A DNA stretch of 64,000 nucleotides from Brevibacillus laterosporus (GTDB taxonomy: Bacteria; Bacillota; Bacilli; Brevibacillales; Brevibacillaceae): positions 96,504-160,503 of the forward strand of contig NZ_JAUKFY010000011.1 of the NCBI RefSeq assembly GCF_030489605.1, read 5' to 3'. The position numbers were made by a program, and so were the translations under genes. Below, piece after piece: positions 41,670-50,102 of this stretch. The notes beneath the pieces were generated by a model. That model did no database searches and was not told where the DNA came from. It was given only the letters and a program-made list of their open reading frames with translations. How positions within the stretch are numbered: position 1 is the first letter of the stretch; the number at the start of each line of letters is the position of its first letter.

Positions 41670-42593
41670 TTAATATTTAGTAGGGTTATGTAATTCTACT
41701 GTATCTGTAAAAGTTACTTTTTTGTTAATATCCAATATTCTTAACTGGCCTTTCAAGTTTTGAACTAACATGTGTTCGTAGAATAGACGTTTTGGTAGTT
41801 TAAAAATTAGTTCAACTCTAACTGCATCATTAGGAGCTATTTTTAAAAAATTTTCGTTACTGACGTTATGTGATGAGGCCATTTCTGAAGTTGAGAAAGA
41901 TACTAAATTAAGTGTAAATATTTCCTTATCTCTATCGTCATAAACGATCAAAGATGTATCAGTAAGCATGTTTATCCTTGAACCGGTATTTAAAAGATTA
42001 ATGGTGCATGACCACCAAAAGCCATCAGAAATTTTGGGATAAATAGCAAGAGGTGTACTTATAATAGAGGGCTCTAATCTATAAGGTGGAGTTACTTCTT
42101 TATCTTTCTCTGCATACATTTGATCTAAATCAAATTTATTCGCGGGCACCGTACGAGTACCCTTTCGAATAGGGATAAAGTTTTCTCTATTTTTATAGCG
42201 CCGTAGCATATGGGGTTTATTGTTTGAGCTAGGAATGTGAACAACTATGATGTTTATTCCATCTACATCTACTTCTAAAAACTCAACAGGAAAAGATTCT
42301 TGCACCTTATTAGCGATAATGTCTGAGAGTTGAGCTGCGTCTGTAGGGAGTGTGGTGTGTGTTAGTTCACCTGTATCGCCATCAATTCCTACAATGATAT
42401 CACCGCCACCGTATGGCGAGTTAGCGAAGACAGTTAAATCCTTAGCAAATTCCTCCTTACCGTCGTTAGTTGATACATCCCAGAATTGCTTTTTTAATTC
42501 TAATTTTGGGTCTTCGTTTTGAACACCGGTTCTTATAGTGGTGCTAATTCGTAGTATTCTCTCAGGGGTAATTTTCGAAAAAGAATTAGGCAA
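41670..42593 (-). CDS. AlbA_2/Schlafen-type putative ATP-binding protein
   Basis: 307 aa from TTG 42593 (AAGGAG 8 nt upstream; GTG 42602 overlaps the SD). Residues ~20-150 are an AlbA_2 (Schlafen-fold) domain: EDPKLELKKQFWD, FAKDLTVFANSPYGGGDIIVG with the Gly-rich loop, and IVVHIPSSNNKPHMLR, NFIPIRKGTRTVPA. The C-terminal ~140 residues look like a beta-sandwich (WWSCTINLLNTGSRINML). It stands alone on the reverse strand with its own terminator inside a rightward replication operon, a typical place for a lysogenic-conversion or defence gene; that role is inference. Confidence 0.78.
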   Translation of the reverse strand: MPNSFSKITPERILRISTTIRTGVQNEDPKLELKKQFWDVSTNDGKEEFAKDLTVFANSPYGGGDIIVGIDGDTGELTHTTLPTDAAQLSDIIANKVQESFPVEFLEVDVDGINIIVVHIPSSNNKPHMLRRYKNRENFIPIRKGTRTVPANKFDLDQMYAEKDKEVTPPYRLEPSIISTPLAIYPKISDGFWWSCTINLLNTGSRINMLTDTSLIVYDDRDKEIFTLNLVSFSTSEMASSHNVSNENFLKIAPNDAVRVELIFKLPKRLFYEHMLVQNLKGQLRILDINKKVTFTDTVELHNPTKY

Positions 42594-42770
42594 GTCATAC
42601 ACTCCTTTTAGTAGTATTTACCTATTGATTATAGCAATTCTAAAAATTATCTGAAAGGGTGGCGGTTATTAAAAATCAAAGAAAGCAATCAGCCATCAAA
42701 GGATAATATGGGCTGATCAATCATCAAACGCTCGTATGGTAACAGTGTAATAAGAGAGTGAGGTCGTGTC

Positions 42771-43733
42771 GTGAAAACACAGGATAGCCGAAGAATAAAC
42801 CTAAATCGGATAAAAAAAAGAAAGGCCAAACAAGCATTGAAGCGACTTTATTCGCTCCCTGGAATGGGATCTCTAAAAAGTCAGGTTGATGAGTTTATCT
42901 ATTTCGCTAAGATTTCTAAGCTGCGTGAAGAGAACGGGCTAAAATCGGAGGCCCACTCCAATCATATGCTTTTTCTAGGAAATCCAGGTACAGGAAAGAC
43001 AACGGCTGCAAGACTTATCGGAGAGGCTTTCGGCTATATGGGGCTATTGAAGACGAAACATGAAAATATCCCTTTTGTTGAAATGCACCATTCAGACATC
43101 TCATCTGAATTCGTAGGGAGAGCTGAAAAGAACGTTGCGGAAAAATTCGAAGAGGCTAGGGGCGGCGTATTGTTCATTGATGAAGCGTACACACTTATTG
43201 GAACAGATAGCCATAAATCCAGTGAGAAGGTAGTAGCGGCCATCGTTCAAATGTTGGAGGATATGCGTGACGAGGTGATGGTAATTGCGGCTGGTTATCC
43301 AAAGGAAATGGAAGACCTTATGGACTTTAATCCAGGACTCCGTTCACGTTTTCCAAACAAGGTTTATTTCCAAGACTACGGCATACCTGACTTGCTGAAA
43401 ATAGCTGAATTCATTTGCGAGGAGCGAGATTACCGAATGTCTTCAGGGTTTACGGATCGGCTATCTGTTCACCTATTACAAGAAATAAATCAACCTAATT
43501 TTGGGAATGCCCGTTCCGTTCGAAATATTGTTGAGAGGTCTATAAAGCGTCAAGCGATACGTCTTTCAGAGGTGGAAGACCCACAGGTAAACGATCTCAT
43601 GCTTTTAACTGATCAGGATCTGGAAGAGCCTACTACAACAAAAGAGGTACCTGAAAAAGAAGAGCTGATACATCAATTGAAGCTCATTCATAAACGATTA
43701 GAGGAGTTAGAATTACTAGAAATGTTGGGGTGA
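42771..43733 (+). CDS. AAA+ ATPase of the CbbX/SpoVK type
   Basis: 320 aa from GTG 42771. Classical AAA+ elements: LFLGNPGTGKTTAARLIG (Walker A), VLFIDEAYTL (Walker B), VMVIAAGYPKEMEDL (sensor 1), and NFGNARSVRNIVERSIKRQA with the sensor 2 Arg. This subgroup remodels protein complexes (Rubisco activase CbbX, SpoVK). In a phage replication block it may act as a loader or remodeller of the primase-helicase encoded next. Its end overlaps a possible GTG of that gene. Confidence 0.88.
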   Translation: MKTQDSRRINLNRIKKRKAKQALKRLYSLPGMGSLKSQVDEFIYFAKISKLREENGLKSEAHSNHMLFLGNPGTGKTTAARLIGEAFGYMGLLKTKHENIPFVEMHHSDISSEFVGRAEKNVAEKFEEARGGVLFIDEAYTLIGTDSHKSSEKVVAAIVQMLEDMRDEVMVIAAGYPKEMEDLMDFNPGLRSRFPNKVYFQDYGIPDLLKIAEFICEERDYRMSSGFTDRLSVHLLQEINQPNFGNARSVRNIVERSIKRQAIRLSEVEDPQVNDLMLLTDQDLEEPTTTKEVPEKEELIHQLKLIHKRLEELELLEMLG

Positions 43734-43738
43734 CTAGC

Positions 43739-46099
43739 GTGCTTGAAATCTCATTCGGACGCAACCGAAGCGACATAAATTGGAAACCCGACTACTTAAC
43801 GTGGGAAGAGTTCGTAGAGAAGCTACGTAAAATCCGTCGTACCAGTGAGTCGATGGCTGAATATGATCGAATGACAAAGGCTCAAAAAGGAAAAATCAAG
43901 GATGGACCTGCTTATGTGGGCGGGTTCATCCGAGGTGGTAGACGGAAGAAAGAGAACGTGGAGAATCGCTGGTTAATAACGCTAGATGTTGATCATGCAG
44001 ATGAGGATTTCTGCTTTGCTGTGGATTTAATCTTAGGCGGTCAAGCCTATGTTATCTATTCCACACACAGCCATCGATCAAACGCTTGTAAGTATCGATT
44101 AGTAGCTCCTGTCTCCCGTCCCATGTCACCAGATGAGTACGCCGCAGTAAGTCGTAAACTGGCGGATCAAATTGGCATGACATCTTTTGATAAAACGACA
44201 TTCGATGTTCATCGATTAATGTATCTACCTAGCTGCTCTAAAGACGCTAAACCGTTTTTGGAAGAGTCGGAAGGAGATCTGATAGACGTTGATGCCGTTC
44301 TAAACAGCTATGTGGATTGGCGAGATCCACTAGAGTGGCCACGACATCCAGGTGAAGAGGCAACAGAGAAGAAGCGCAGTAATCGGATGGAAGACCCACG
44401 TAGTAAAGCCGGTATTGTGGGGGCATTCTGCCGAGCGTATACCATTAGCGAAGCGATCGAAACCTACTTAGAAGGTGTATACGAGCCTACGGCTCATGAT
44501 GGACGGTACACCTATGTAGGCTCTACATCCTACGGGGGTTTGGTTGTTTACGATGAGGATACGTTTGCCTTTTCACATCACGAATCTGACCCGATTAGTG
44601 GTCGAGAAGTAAACTCATTTGATCTAGTACGCCTTAATCGATTCGGGGCGCTGGACGACAACGCTAGTGACCGGACAAATGTGTCGAAGTTACCTTCTTA
44701 CAAAGCAATGGTGGATCTGGCCATTAAAGATATAAAAGTAAAACGCGACATCATCTCCGAAGAGTTTGGAGAACGAGAAGAGATAGACGAATCAGACTTA
44801 GATTGGATGACCCAGCTGGAGATGCATCCGAAGAACCCAAAAGTGGTGTTGTCGAACGCATGGAATGCCGAGCTCATCTTAACACATGGGGATTTTGCAA
44901 ACGTGCTTGCTTATGATGCGTTCGGGAATACAGAGGTAATCAGAAAGGATCTGCCTTGGCGAAAACGTGAGCGGGTTAACGCCGACTATGAACCGTGGCT
45001 GGGGGCTGATGATCGGAGACTGCAGCATTATTTCGGGAAGAGATACGGGTTCAAGTCGGAGGCCGTAATCAAGAATGCGCTAACGGAAGTGGTCCACCAA
45101 AACACCTTTCACCCTATTAAAGAGTATCTAGAGGAGCAACAATGGGATGGGGTAAAGCGGCTTGATACTTTGTTTATCGATTATTTAGGGGCAGAAGATT
45201 CTCCCTATACACGTAGCGTCACGCGGAAAATGTTTGTCGCAGCTGTGAAACGTTTATATGAGCCTGGGTGTAAGTTCGATCAAATGCTCGTTCTTGTAGG
45301 CCCTCAAGGATGCGGGAAAAGTAGTCTTCTGGCCATGATGGGCCGGCAGTGGTTTAGCGATTCTCTACGGACATTTGACAATAAAGAAGCGGGAGAACAC
45401 CTACAAGGCTCTTGGATTTTTGAGATCGGCGAGCTGGCGGCCATGAAGAAAGCAGAAGTAGAAGAGATCAAACTATTTCTATCTAAGGAAAACGATAAAT
45501 ACCGAGTCGCTTATGATCGACAGGTATCAGAGTTTCCGCGTAAATGCGTTTTTTTCGGGACTACTAATAACCATAACTTCTTGAAGGATACGACAGGGAA
45601 TCGCCGCTTTTGGCCTGTAACAGTTGAGCCTGAACGTCGAACGAGAAACCATTTTGAACAGCTGACAGACAAGGAAGTGGGGCAAATATGGGCGGAGGCC
45701 TTGAGCCTATACAGGGGCGGTGAATCCTTGAATCTTACGAGGGAAATAGCAGAGATGGCACAAAAGATTCAAGAGGGACACATGGATACTGATCCACGTG
45801 AGGGCTTGGTTCACGAATACCTAAACACCTTACTTCCAGACAACTGGGACGATATGGACTTATGGGCAAGAAGAAGTTACTTAGAGAAGCCTACAGGCAT
45901 GATTCCAAGAACCCGTGTTTGTGCAGCTGAGATATGGGCAGAATGCCTTGGTAACGACCCTGCGAAAATGAATGCGTGGGAGGCTCGGAGCCTATATGAC
46001 ATCCTGAGAGGGGTGCCAAATTGGAAAGAAAGGGTACCAAGCAGAGGCCAATTTAAAATCTACGGCAAGCAAACCGTGTTTGAAAGGATTGGACAGTAA
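43739..46099 (+). CDS. VapE-type phage primase-helicase
   Basis: 786 aa. GTG 43739 is preferred (GGGG 8 nt upstream); GTG 43730 is an overlapping alternative. The N-terminal half (~30-200) resembles primase/PriCT modules (WLITLDVDHADEDF, VIYSTHSHRSNACKYRLVAP with its acidic residues). The C-terminal half is the virulence-associated E superfamily 3 helicase: VLVGPQGCGKSSLLAMMG (Walker A), IFEIGELAAMKKAEVEEIK (Walker B region), CVFFGTTNNHNFLKD (sensor 1) and TGNRRFWPVTV. Such proteins melt the phage origin and prime synthesis. A GGACAGT iteron cluster begins within its stop region. Confidence 0.9.
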   Translation: MLEISFGRNRSDINWKPDYLTWEEFVEKLRKIRRTSESMAEYDRMTKAQKGKIKDGPAYVGGFIRGGRRKKENVENRWLITLDVDHADEDFCFAVDLILGGQAYVIYSTHSHRSNACKYRLVAPVSRPMSPDEYAAVSRKLADQIGMTSFDKTTFDVHRLMYLPSCSKDAKPFLEESEGDLIDVDAVLNSYVDWRDPLEWPRHPGEEATEKKRSNRMEDPRSKAGIVGAFCRAYTISEAIETYLEGVYEPTAHDGRYTYVGSTSYGGLVVYDEDTFAFSHHESDPISGREVNSFDLVRLNRFGALDDNASDRTNVSKLPSYKAMVDLAIKDIKVKRDIISEEFGEREEIDESDLDWMTQLEMHPKNPKVVLSNAWNAELILTHGDFANVLAYDAFGNTEVIRKDLPWRKRERVNADYEPWLGADDRRLQHYFGKRYGFKSEAVIKNALTEVVHQNTFHPIKEYLEEQQWDGVKRLDTLFIDYLGAEDSPYTRSVTRKMFVAAVKRLYEPGCKFDQMLVLVGPQGCGKSSLLAMMGRQWFSDSLRTFDNKEAGEHLQGSWIFEIGELAAMKKAEVEEIKLFLSKENDKYRVAYDRQVSEFPRKCVFFGTTNNHNFLKDTTGNRRFWPVTVEPERRTRNHFEQLTDKEVGQIWAEALSLYRGGESLNLTREIAEMAQKIQEGHMDTDPREGLVHEYLNTLLPDNWDDMDLWARRSYLEKPTGMIPRTRVCAAEIWAECLGNDPAKMNAWEARSLYDILRGVPNWKERVPSRGQFKIYGKQTVFERIGQ

Positions 46100-46246
46100 C
46101 ATCTATTTTCGTGGACATTGCGGACACTATGAAATTTTCACACGGACAGCATGGACAGTAAAACGGACAGTAGAATTAGGTGTACTGTCCGTGTGAAAAA
46201 GCTTAATCGTCAAGAGGTTAAGAGCTATCGGGACAGTAAGGACAGT
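46091..46246. repeat. GGACAGT iteron cluster, candidate phage replication origin
   Basis: GGACAGT or one-base variants occur at 46091, 46113, 46122, 46144, 46153, 46165, 46231 and 46240 on the + strand, and ACTGTCC at 46184-46190 on the other. TTTTCACACGGACAG (46135-46149) and CTGTCCGTGTGAAAA (46185-46199) form an inverted repeat. AT-rich DNA follows (46247-46290). Iterons plus an AT-rich region next to the primase-helicase gene is the usual makeup of an origin. The gap 46100-46398 has no supported gene; an open frame at 46151-46351 is made largely of the repeats and lacks an SD. Confidence 0.6.
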
Positions 46247-46398
46247 AAATCTATTAAATATAAGAAATATATAAAAGAGCATATAAAAACGCGTATAGGT
46301 ACACGCGAAACGCATGCTAACGCGTATATTTGCGCGCGTAAGGAAATTTAGAGTCATTCTGTCATGCTGGAAATTACCAAAAAGTTGAAGGTGATCAG

Positions 46399-46674
46399 AT
46401 GAGAGAGTCAGCACTTGAGCGGAAATTAAAAATGGCTGTAGAAAGCCTTGGTGGGGAATGTATAAAATTCACTTCTCCTGGTAGGAGGGGCGTACCGGAT
46501 CGCCTATGCCTTTTTAAAAATTCCCGAATGGCTTTCGTTGAAATGAAGGCGCCTGGAGGTAAACTTCATCCGTTGCAAGAGAAATGCAAAAGAGACTTTG
46601 AAAAGCTAGGCTTTCAGGTATGGGTGATTGATTCTGAGGTTGGCATAAGGGATTTTGTGGAGGGGTTCAGGTGA
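46399..46674 (+). CDS. VRR-NUC domain nuclease
   Basis: 91 aa, GAAGGTGATC upstream. Stand-alone VRR-NUC fold: ESALERKLKMAVESLGGE, the catalytic RRGVPDRLCLF and AFVEMKAPGGKLHPLQ (D...ExK). These small nucleases act on branched DNA and usually sit beside an SNF2 helicase, as here (4-bp overlap). Confidence 0.9.
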   Translation: MRESALERKLKMAVESLGGECIKFTSPGRRGVPDRLCLFKNSRMAFVEMKAPGGKLHPLQEKCKRDFEKLGFQVWVIDSEVGIRDFVEGFR

Positions 46675-48056
46675 GATTCACACCGCATAAATATCAAAAA
46701 TTTGCGATAGAAAAAATCTTAGATACACCTGCAGTTGGATTGTTCTTAGAAATGGGTTTAGGCAAAACTGTTATCACGTTAACGGCTCTTGAAAAACTTT
46801 TATTCGATTCTTTTGAAGCCTCTAAGATTTTGGTAATTGCCCCCTTACGGGTAGCAGAGGATACCTGGAGTCGAGAATCTCAAAAGTGGGCGCACACAAA
46901 GCATCTACGGATATCGAAAATACTAGGTGATCGTAAAAGACGTGAGAAAGCTATACAAGCCGATGCTGATATTTACGTGATTAATCGGGAGAACGTAGAA
47001 TGGCTGGTTAGTACAACAGGTAAGGACTGGCCCTTTGATACAGTGGTAATCGATGAGCTTTCTTCTTTCAAGTCAAGTAATTCTAAGAGATTTCGAGCAC
47101 TTCGACGAGTTAGACCGATGATGAACCGTGTTATTGGATTAACGGGAACACCGGCACCAAACGGGCTAATGGATCTGTGGGCGCAGATTTATTTACTTGA
47201 TCAAGGTGAGCGACTAGGAAAAACAATTACCGGATATAGGGACCGATATTTCGATGCAGGAGCTCGAAAAGACCATATAGTGTATGAGTGGAGAGAGAAA
47301 AAAGAAGCGGAGAAGAATGTGTATGAAAAGATTGCAGACATATGCATGAGCATGAAAGCGGAAGACTGGTTGGACCTGCCTGAACGAATTGATCGAGTCG
47401 TTCCCGTAAAACTAACAGGTGATACACAATTACAATATCAAAAACTCGAGCGGGATCTACTACTACCTTTTGTAGATGGTGATGTGGTAGCTAATACGGC
47501 AGCTGTTCTTAGTAATAAACTACTTCAAATGGCAAACGGTGCGGTCTATAACGAAAAGAGCAGCATTCGAGAAATCCATTCGGCCAAGCTTGAGGCCTTA
47601 CAAGATATTGTCGAGGCGGCCAACGGGAAACCCGTTCTTGTATTCTATGCCTATAAGCACGACCTGCAGAGAATAAAAAAGGCAATCCCTGAAGCACGAA
47701 CACTAGATACCGCTGAGGATATTGCTGCATGGAATAAAGGGGAAATTCCTGTTTTATTGGCGCATCCCGCTAGTGCTGGCCACGGTTTAAATTTACAAGA
47801 CGGTGGGAATCAAATTGTATGGTTCGGGTTAACATGGAGTTTAGAACTTTATCAACAAGCGAACGCCCGTCTTCACCGACAAGGGCAAATGCAAAAAGTA
47901 ATTGTTCACCACATAGTAGCCGAGGGAACAATGGATGAGGACGTCATGTTGAGATTAGAAGGCAAAGCGGATGATCAAGACGCACTACTTGAAGCGGTAA
48001 AAGCAAGAATAGAACGAGTGAGTAGCGAAAACGAATCTGGAAAAGGGGAAACGTAA
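46671..48056 (+). CDS. SNF2-family phage helicase
   Basis: 461 aa from GTG 46671. Motif I GLFLEMGLGKTVITL, motif II VVIDELSSFK, motif III LTGTPAPNGLMDLW, and in the second RecA lobe VLVFYAYKHDL, AGHGLNLQDGGNQIVWFG and ANARLHRQGQ. It moves along duplex DNA in phage replication or recombination with the overlapping VRR-NUC nuclease. Confidence 0.93.
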   Translation: MRFTPHKYQKFAIEKILDTPAVGLFLEMGLGKTVITLTALEKLLFDSFEASKILVIAPLRVAEDTWSRESQKWAHTKHLRISKILGDRKRREKAIQADADIYVINRENVEWLVSTTGKDWPFDTVVIDELSSFKSSNSKRFRALRRVRPMMNRVIGLTGTPAPNGLMDLWAQIYLLDQGERLGKTITGYRDRYFDAGARKDHIVYEWREKKEAEKNVYEKIADICMSMKAEDWLDLPERIDRVVPVKLTGDTQLQYQKLERDLLLPFVDGDVVANTAAVLSNKLLQMANGAVYNEKSSIREIHSAKLEALQDIVEAANGKPVLVFYAYKHDLQRIKKAIPEARTLDTAEDIAAWNKGEIPVLLAHPASAGHGLNLQDGGNQIVWFGLTWSLELYQQANARLHRQGQMQKVIVHHIVAEGTMDEDVMLRLEGKADDQDALLEAVKARIERVSSENESGKGET

Positions 48057-48293
48057 ATGGGCACACCAATTCCAAAACGAGAAAACGAACTTATGTCTAC
48101 GCGATCATCTCCAATGAAAACCTATATACTGTCTCCAGAAGAGCTTGAAGCAGAGCGAGCTAGACTAGCGATACTAACCAAAGACCAAATAGTAACCAAA
48201 GGGAAAAAACCAATCGAGTTGATAACTCAAAAGCAAGCAAAAGAGAGAAGAGACAGTGGGAAACTTCCTTCCCCACGTAAAAAACTTTCATAG
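48057..48293 (+). CDS. Hypothetical protein, 78 aa
   Basis: ATG directly after the helicase stop, AAGGGG 8 nt upstream. Polar, with a short helical part (LSPEELEAERARLAIL) and a basic tail. Unknown. Confidence 0.6.
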   Translation: MGTPIPKRENELMSTRSSPMKTYILSPEELEAERARLAILTKDQIVTKGKKPIELITQKQAKERRDSGKLPSPRKKLS

Positions 48294-48320
48294 GTTTAAA
48301 ACTCAGGGGGTGCTAATAGA

Positions 48321-48857
48321 ATGGATCAACAACTAATTGAACAAGTAACCAAGCTATCTGCTGAGATTGCTATTAAAGCAGCGATGGATCACCTTGAAAA
48401 AGAAAAAAGAAAACAAGAGAAAGTAAAGAAAGACTGGCGTTTACGGAACACTAGATTGCTACTTAAAAACTATCGATCTTTTGTAGTACATTGTGGAAAG
48501 ATTGAAAAAGAGATTGAGCTTCTAGACATGGCTGAGGTTTTAGACGAGCTGTACACGGAAAACTTTGCCGTTGAATCAATTAGACGTAGTAAACAACGAA
48601 CAAAAGCGATGATGAAATTTATAGGTCGTATGTTAAACGCCTATAAAGACATGTGTGAACAATCAGGGAAGACAGAAGAGATTCGACGGTATAAAATTAT
48701 CCACGCTTTATACATCTCTGAGCAAAAACAAGAGATTGATGATGTAGCCAAATGTCACAAAATCGATATCAGAACAGTGTATAGGGACATAAACGAGGCG
48801 GTAAAAACCTTGTCAGTATTGATATTTGGCGTCGATGGCATCAGACTTGAGGCATAG
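48321..48857 (+). CDS. ArpU/RinA-like late transcription regulator
   Basis: 178 aa, CAGGGGGTG upstream. Long N-terminal helices rich in Lys/Glu, then a sigma-region-4-like HTH at the C-terminus (QKQEIDDVAKCHKIDIRTVY, RDINEAVKTLSVLIFG). Proteins of this type end the early region of Gram-positive phages and activate the late (terminase) promoter. A TATGAT box and a leader hairpin follow within 60 bp of its stop. Confidence 0.75.
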   Translation: MDQQLIEQVTKLSAEIAIKAAMDHLEKEKRKQEKVKKDWRLRNTRLLLKNYRSFVVHCGKIEKEIELLDMAEVLDELYTENFAVESIRRSKQRTKAMMKFIGRMLNAYKDMCEQSGKTEEIRRYKIIHALYISEQKQEIDDVAKCHKIDIRTVYRDINEAVKTLSVLIFGVDGIRLEA

Positions 48858-48907
48858 CAATAGCGTTACAAAAATCCGCCCTATTAAAGACATACAATCC
48901 ATGTTAA

Positions 48908-48994
48908 TATGATAGTGTGCAATAAATAGGTAAACTATTAGAGCCACTCAAAGTGAGGTATCATGCGAAATGTATGACCTAGCAATGAGTGGCT
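48908..48994 (+). promoter_or_regulatory. Candidate late promoter and leader hairpin
   Basis: TATGAT at 48908-48913 with a weak -35 (TAAAGA) suggests an activator-dependent promoter. About 30 nt downstream AGCCACTCA (48942-48950) pairs with TGAGTGGCT (48986-48994), with AGGT/ACCT inside. No T run follows, so it is not a terminator. Together with the inverted repeat at 49096 this describes the 330-bp gap 48858-49189. Confidence 0.45.
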
Positions 48995-49095
48995 TATTGA
49001 TTAAAGTTTTAAGTAAAAAAGGGCGTAAGCCCCCTGTTACGTACCGAACTAAAAATCGAGAAATTAAAGGATAAAAAACACAAAATATAATATCT

Positions 49096-49179
49096 ATTAT
49101 CTTTTGAGTATGCTATACTAGCCTTACATTATATAAGGCTTTTTAGACTCGTTATAGCTCAAAAAACTCAAAAGATAAT
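49096..49179. repeat. 14-bp perfect inverted repeat upstream of the second recombinase
   Basis: ATTATCTTTTGAGT (49096-49109) and ACTCAAAAGATAAT (49166-49179) are exact inverted copies. Inner partial pairing (GCTATAC/GTTATAGC) and a small hairpin AGCCTTA/TAAGGCT (49120-49138, then TTTTTAG) lie between them, plus an extended -10 TGCTATACT (49111-49119). The right arm touches the SD of the recombinase gene. It could be the recombinase's own binding site or an attenuator. Confidence 0.55.
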
Positions 49180-49189
49180 GGGTGATGAT

Positions 49190-50050
49190 ATGATAAATGA
49201 GTACCTTAATCGTTTGGCCGCTGTTGGCAAAAGTGATAACACGATAAAGACATATCGTAGACAGCTTACTAGTTTCTTTACCTGGCTTGAATCAAACAGT
49301 GATTGTAGCGATCCGAAAAGCATTACTTCTATCGATGCGGTAGAGTACAGAAGATACTTACAAGAAACTAAAAATCTAAAGCCCGCATCCATAAACACAG
49401 CTCTAGCAACCATTGAAGCTTTTTGCATCTGGATGCAGAAAGAAGGATACATAAACCACAACCCGCTAGCTGACGTGAAAAGAGTGGAGCAGGTACAAGA
49501 AGCACCAAAGTGGCTGAGTAAGAATGAAAAGTATCGGGTTATCCGTACAGCTCTTAACGAGAAAAACAAACGTAATGCGGCAATTATCCTTACCCTCCTA
49601 ATGGCCGGACCTCGCGCGGAAGAGCTAATCAATCTTCAGCCTGAAGACGTGCTGATCAGTGAGCGCAAAGGCTCGCTCGTGATTAGATCAGGTAAGGGTA
49701 ATAAACGGCGTGTCGTGCCAATCCCTAACGATTTACGTAAATGCTTAGGGGAGTATCTGGTGACAGAGAACGCTACAGGGAAATGGCTATTCAGAAGCCA
49801 ACGCGCAGACCAGTTGACCTACGATGGACTGTATAACTTATGCGTAACCATTGGTAAAAAAGCTAATGTGGAAACCTTAACCCCTCACGTTCTGCGGCAT
49901 ACCTACGGACACGATTTAGTGGTTAGCGGGGTACGTATCGATATTGTTGCTAAGTTAATGGGCCATTCAAAGATTGATACAACACTTATCTACACCCAAC
50001 CAGGCGAAGAAGAGTTGCAAAACGCCGTTGAAAAAATTAGTTTCACATAG
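49190..50050 (+). CDS. Second tyrosine recombinase (XerC/D-like)
   Basis: 286 aa from ATG 49190 (GGGTG 5 nt upstream; ATG 49178 overlaps the repeat arm). An N-terminal core-binding domain (YLNRLAAVGKSDNTIKTYRR) and the catalytic domain with Arg in AGPRAEELINL, SGKGNKRR, HVLRHTYGHDL, GHSKIDTTLIYTQ with the Tyr nucleophile. Unlike the integrase at the left end it has no arm-binding domain. Its place between the late regulator and terminase suggests a role in resolving genome multimers or switching DNA, not integration. Confidence 0.88.
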   Translation: MINEYLNRLAAVGKSDNTIKTYRRQLTSFFTWLESNSDCSDPKSITSIDAVEYRRYLQETKNLKPASINTALATIEAFCIWMQKEGYINHNPLADVKRVEQVQEAPKWLSKNEKYRVIRTALNEKNKRNAAIILTLLMAGPRAEELINLQPEDVLISERKGSLVIRSGKGNKRRVVPIPNDLRKCLGEYLVTENATGKWLFRSQRADQLTYDGLYNLCVTIGKKANVETLTPHVLRHTYGHDLVVSGVRIDIVAKLMGHSKIDTTLIYTQPGEEELQNAVEKISFT

Positions 50051-50102
50051 ACAGAAGTCACCTATCAGGTGGCTTTTTTGTTTACAGAAAGGAGGCGATT
50101 AC

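Noticed and set aside
46151..46351. 66-codon open frame in the iteron region
   Set aside because: No SD, composed largely of GGACAGT repeats and AT-rich filler, and no domain. The DNA repeats explain it better.
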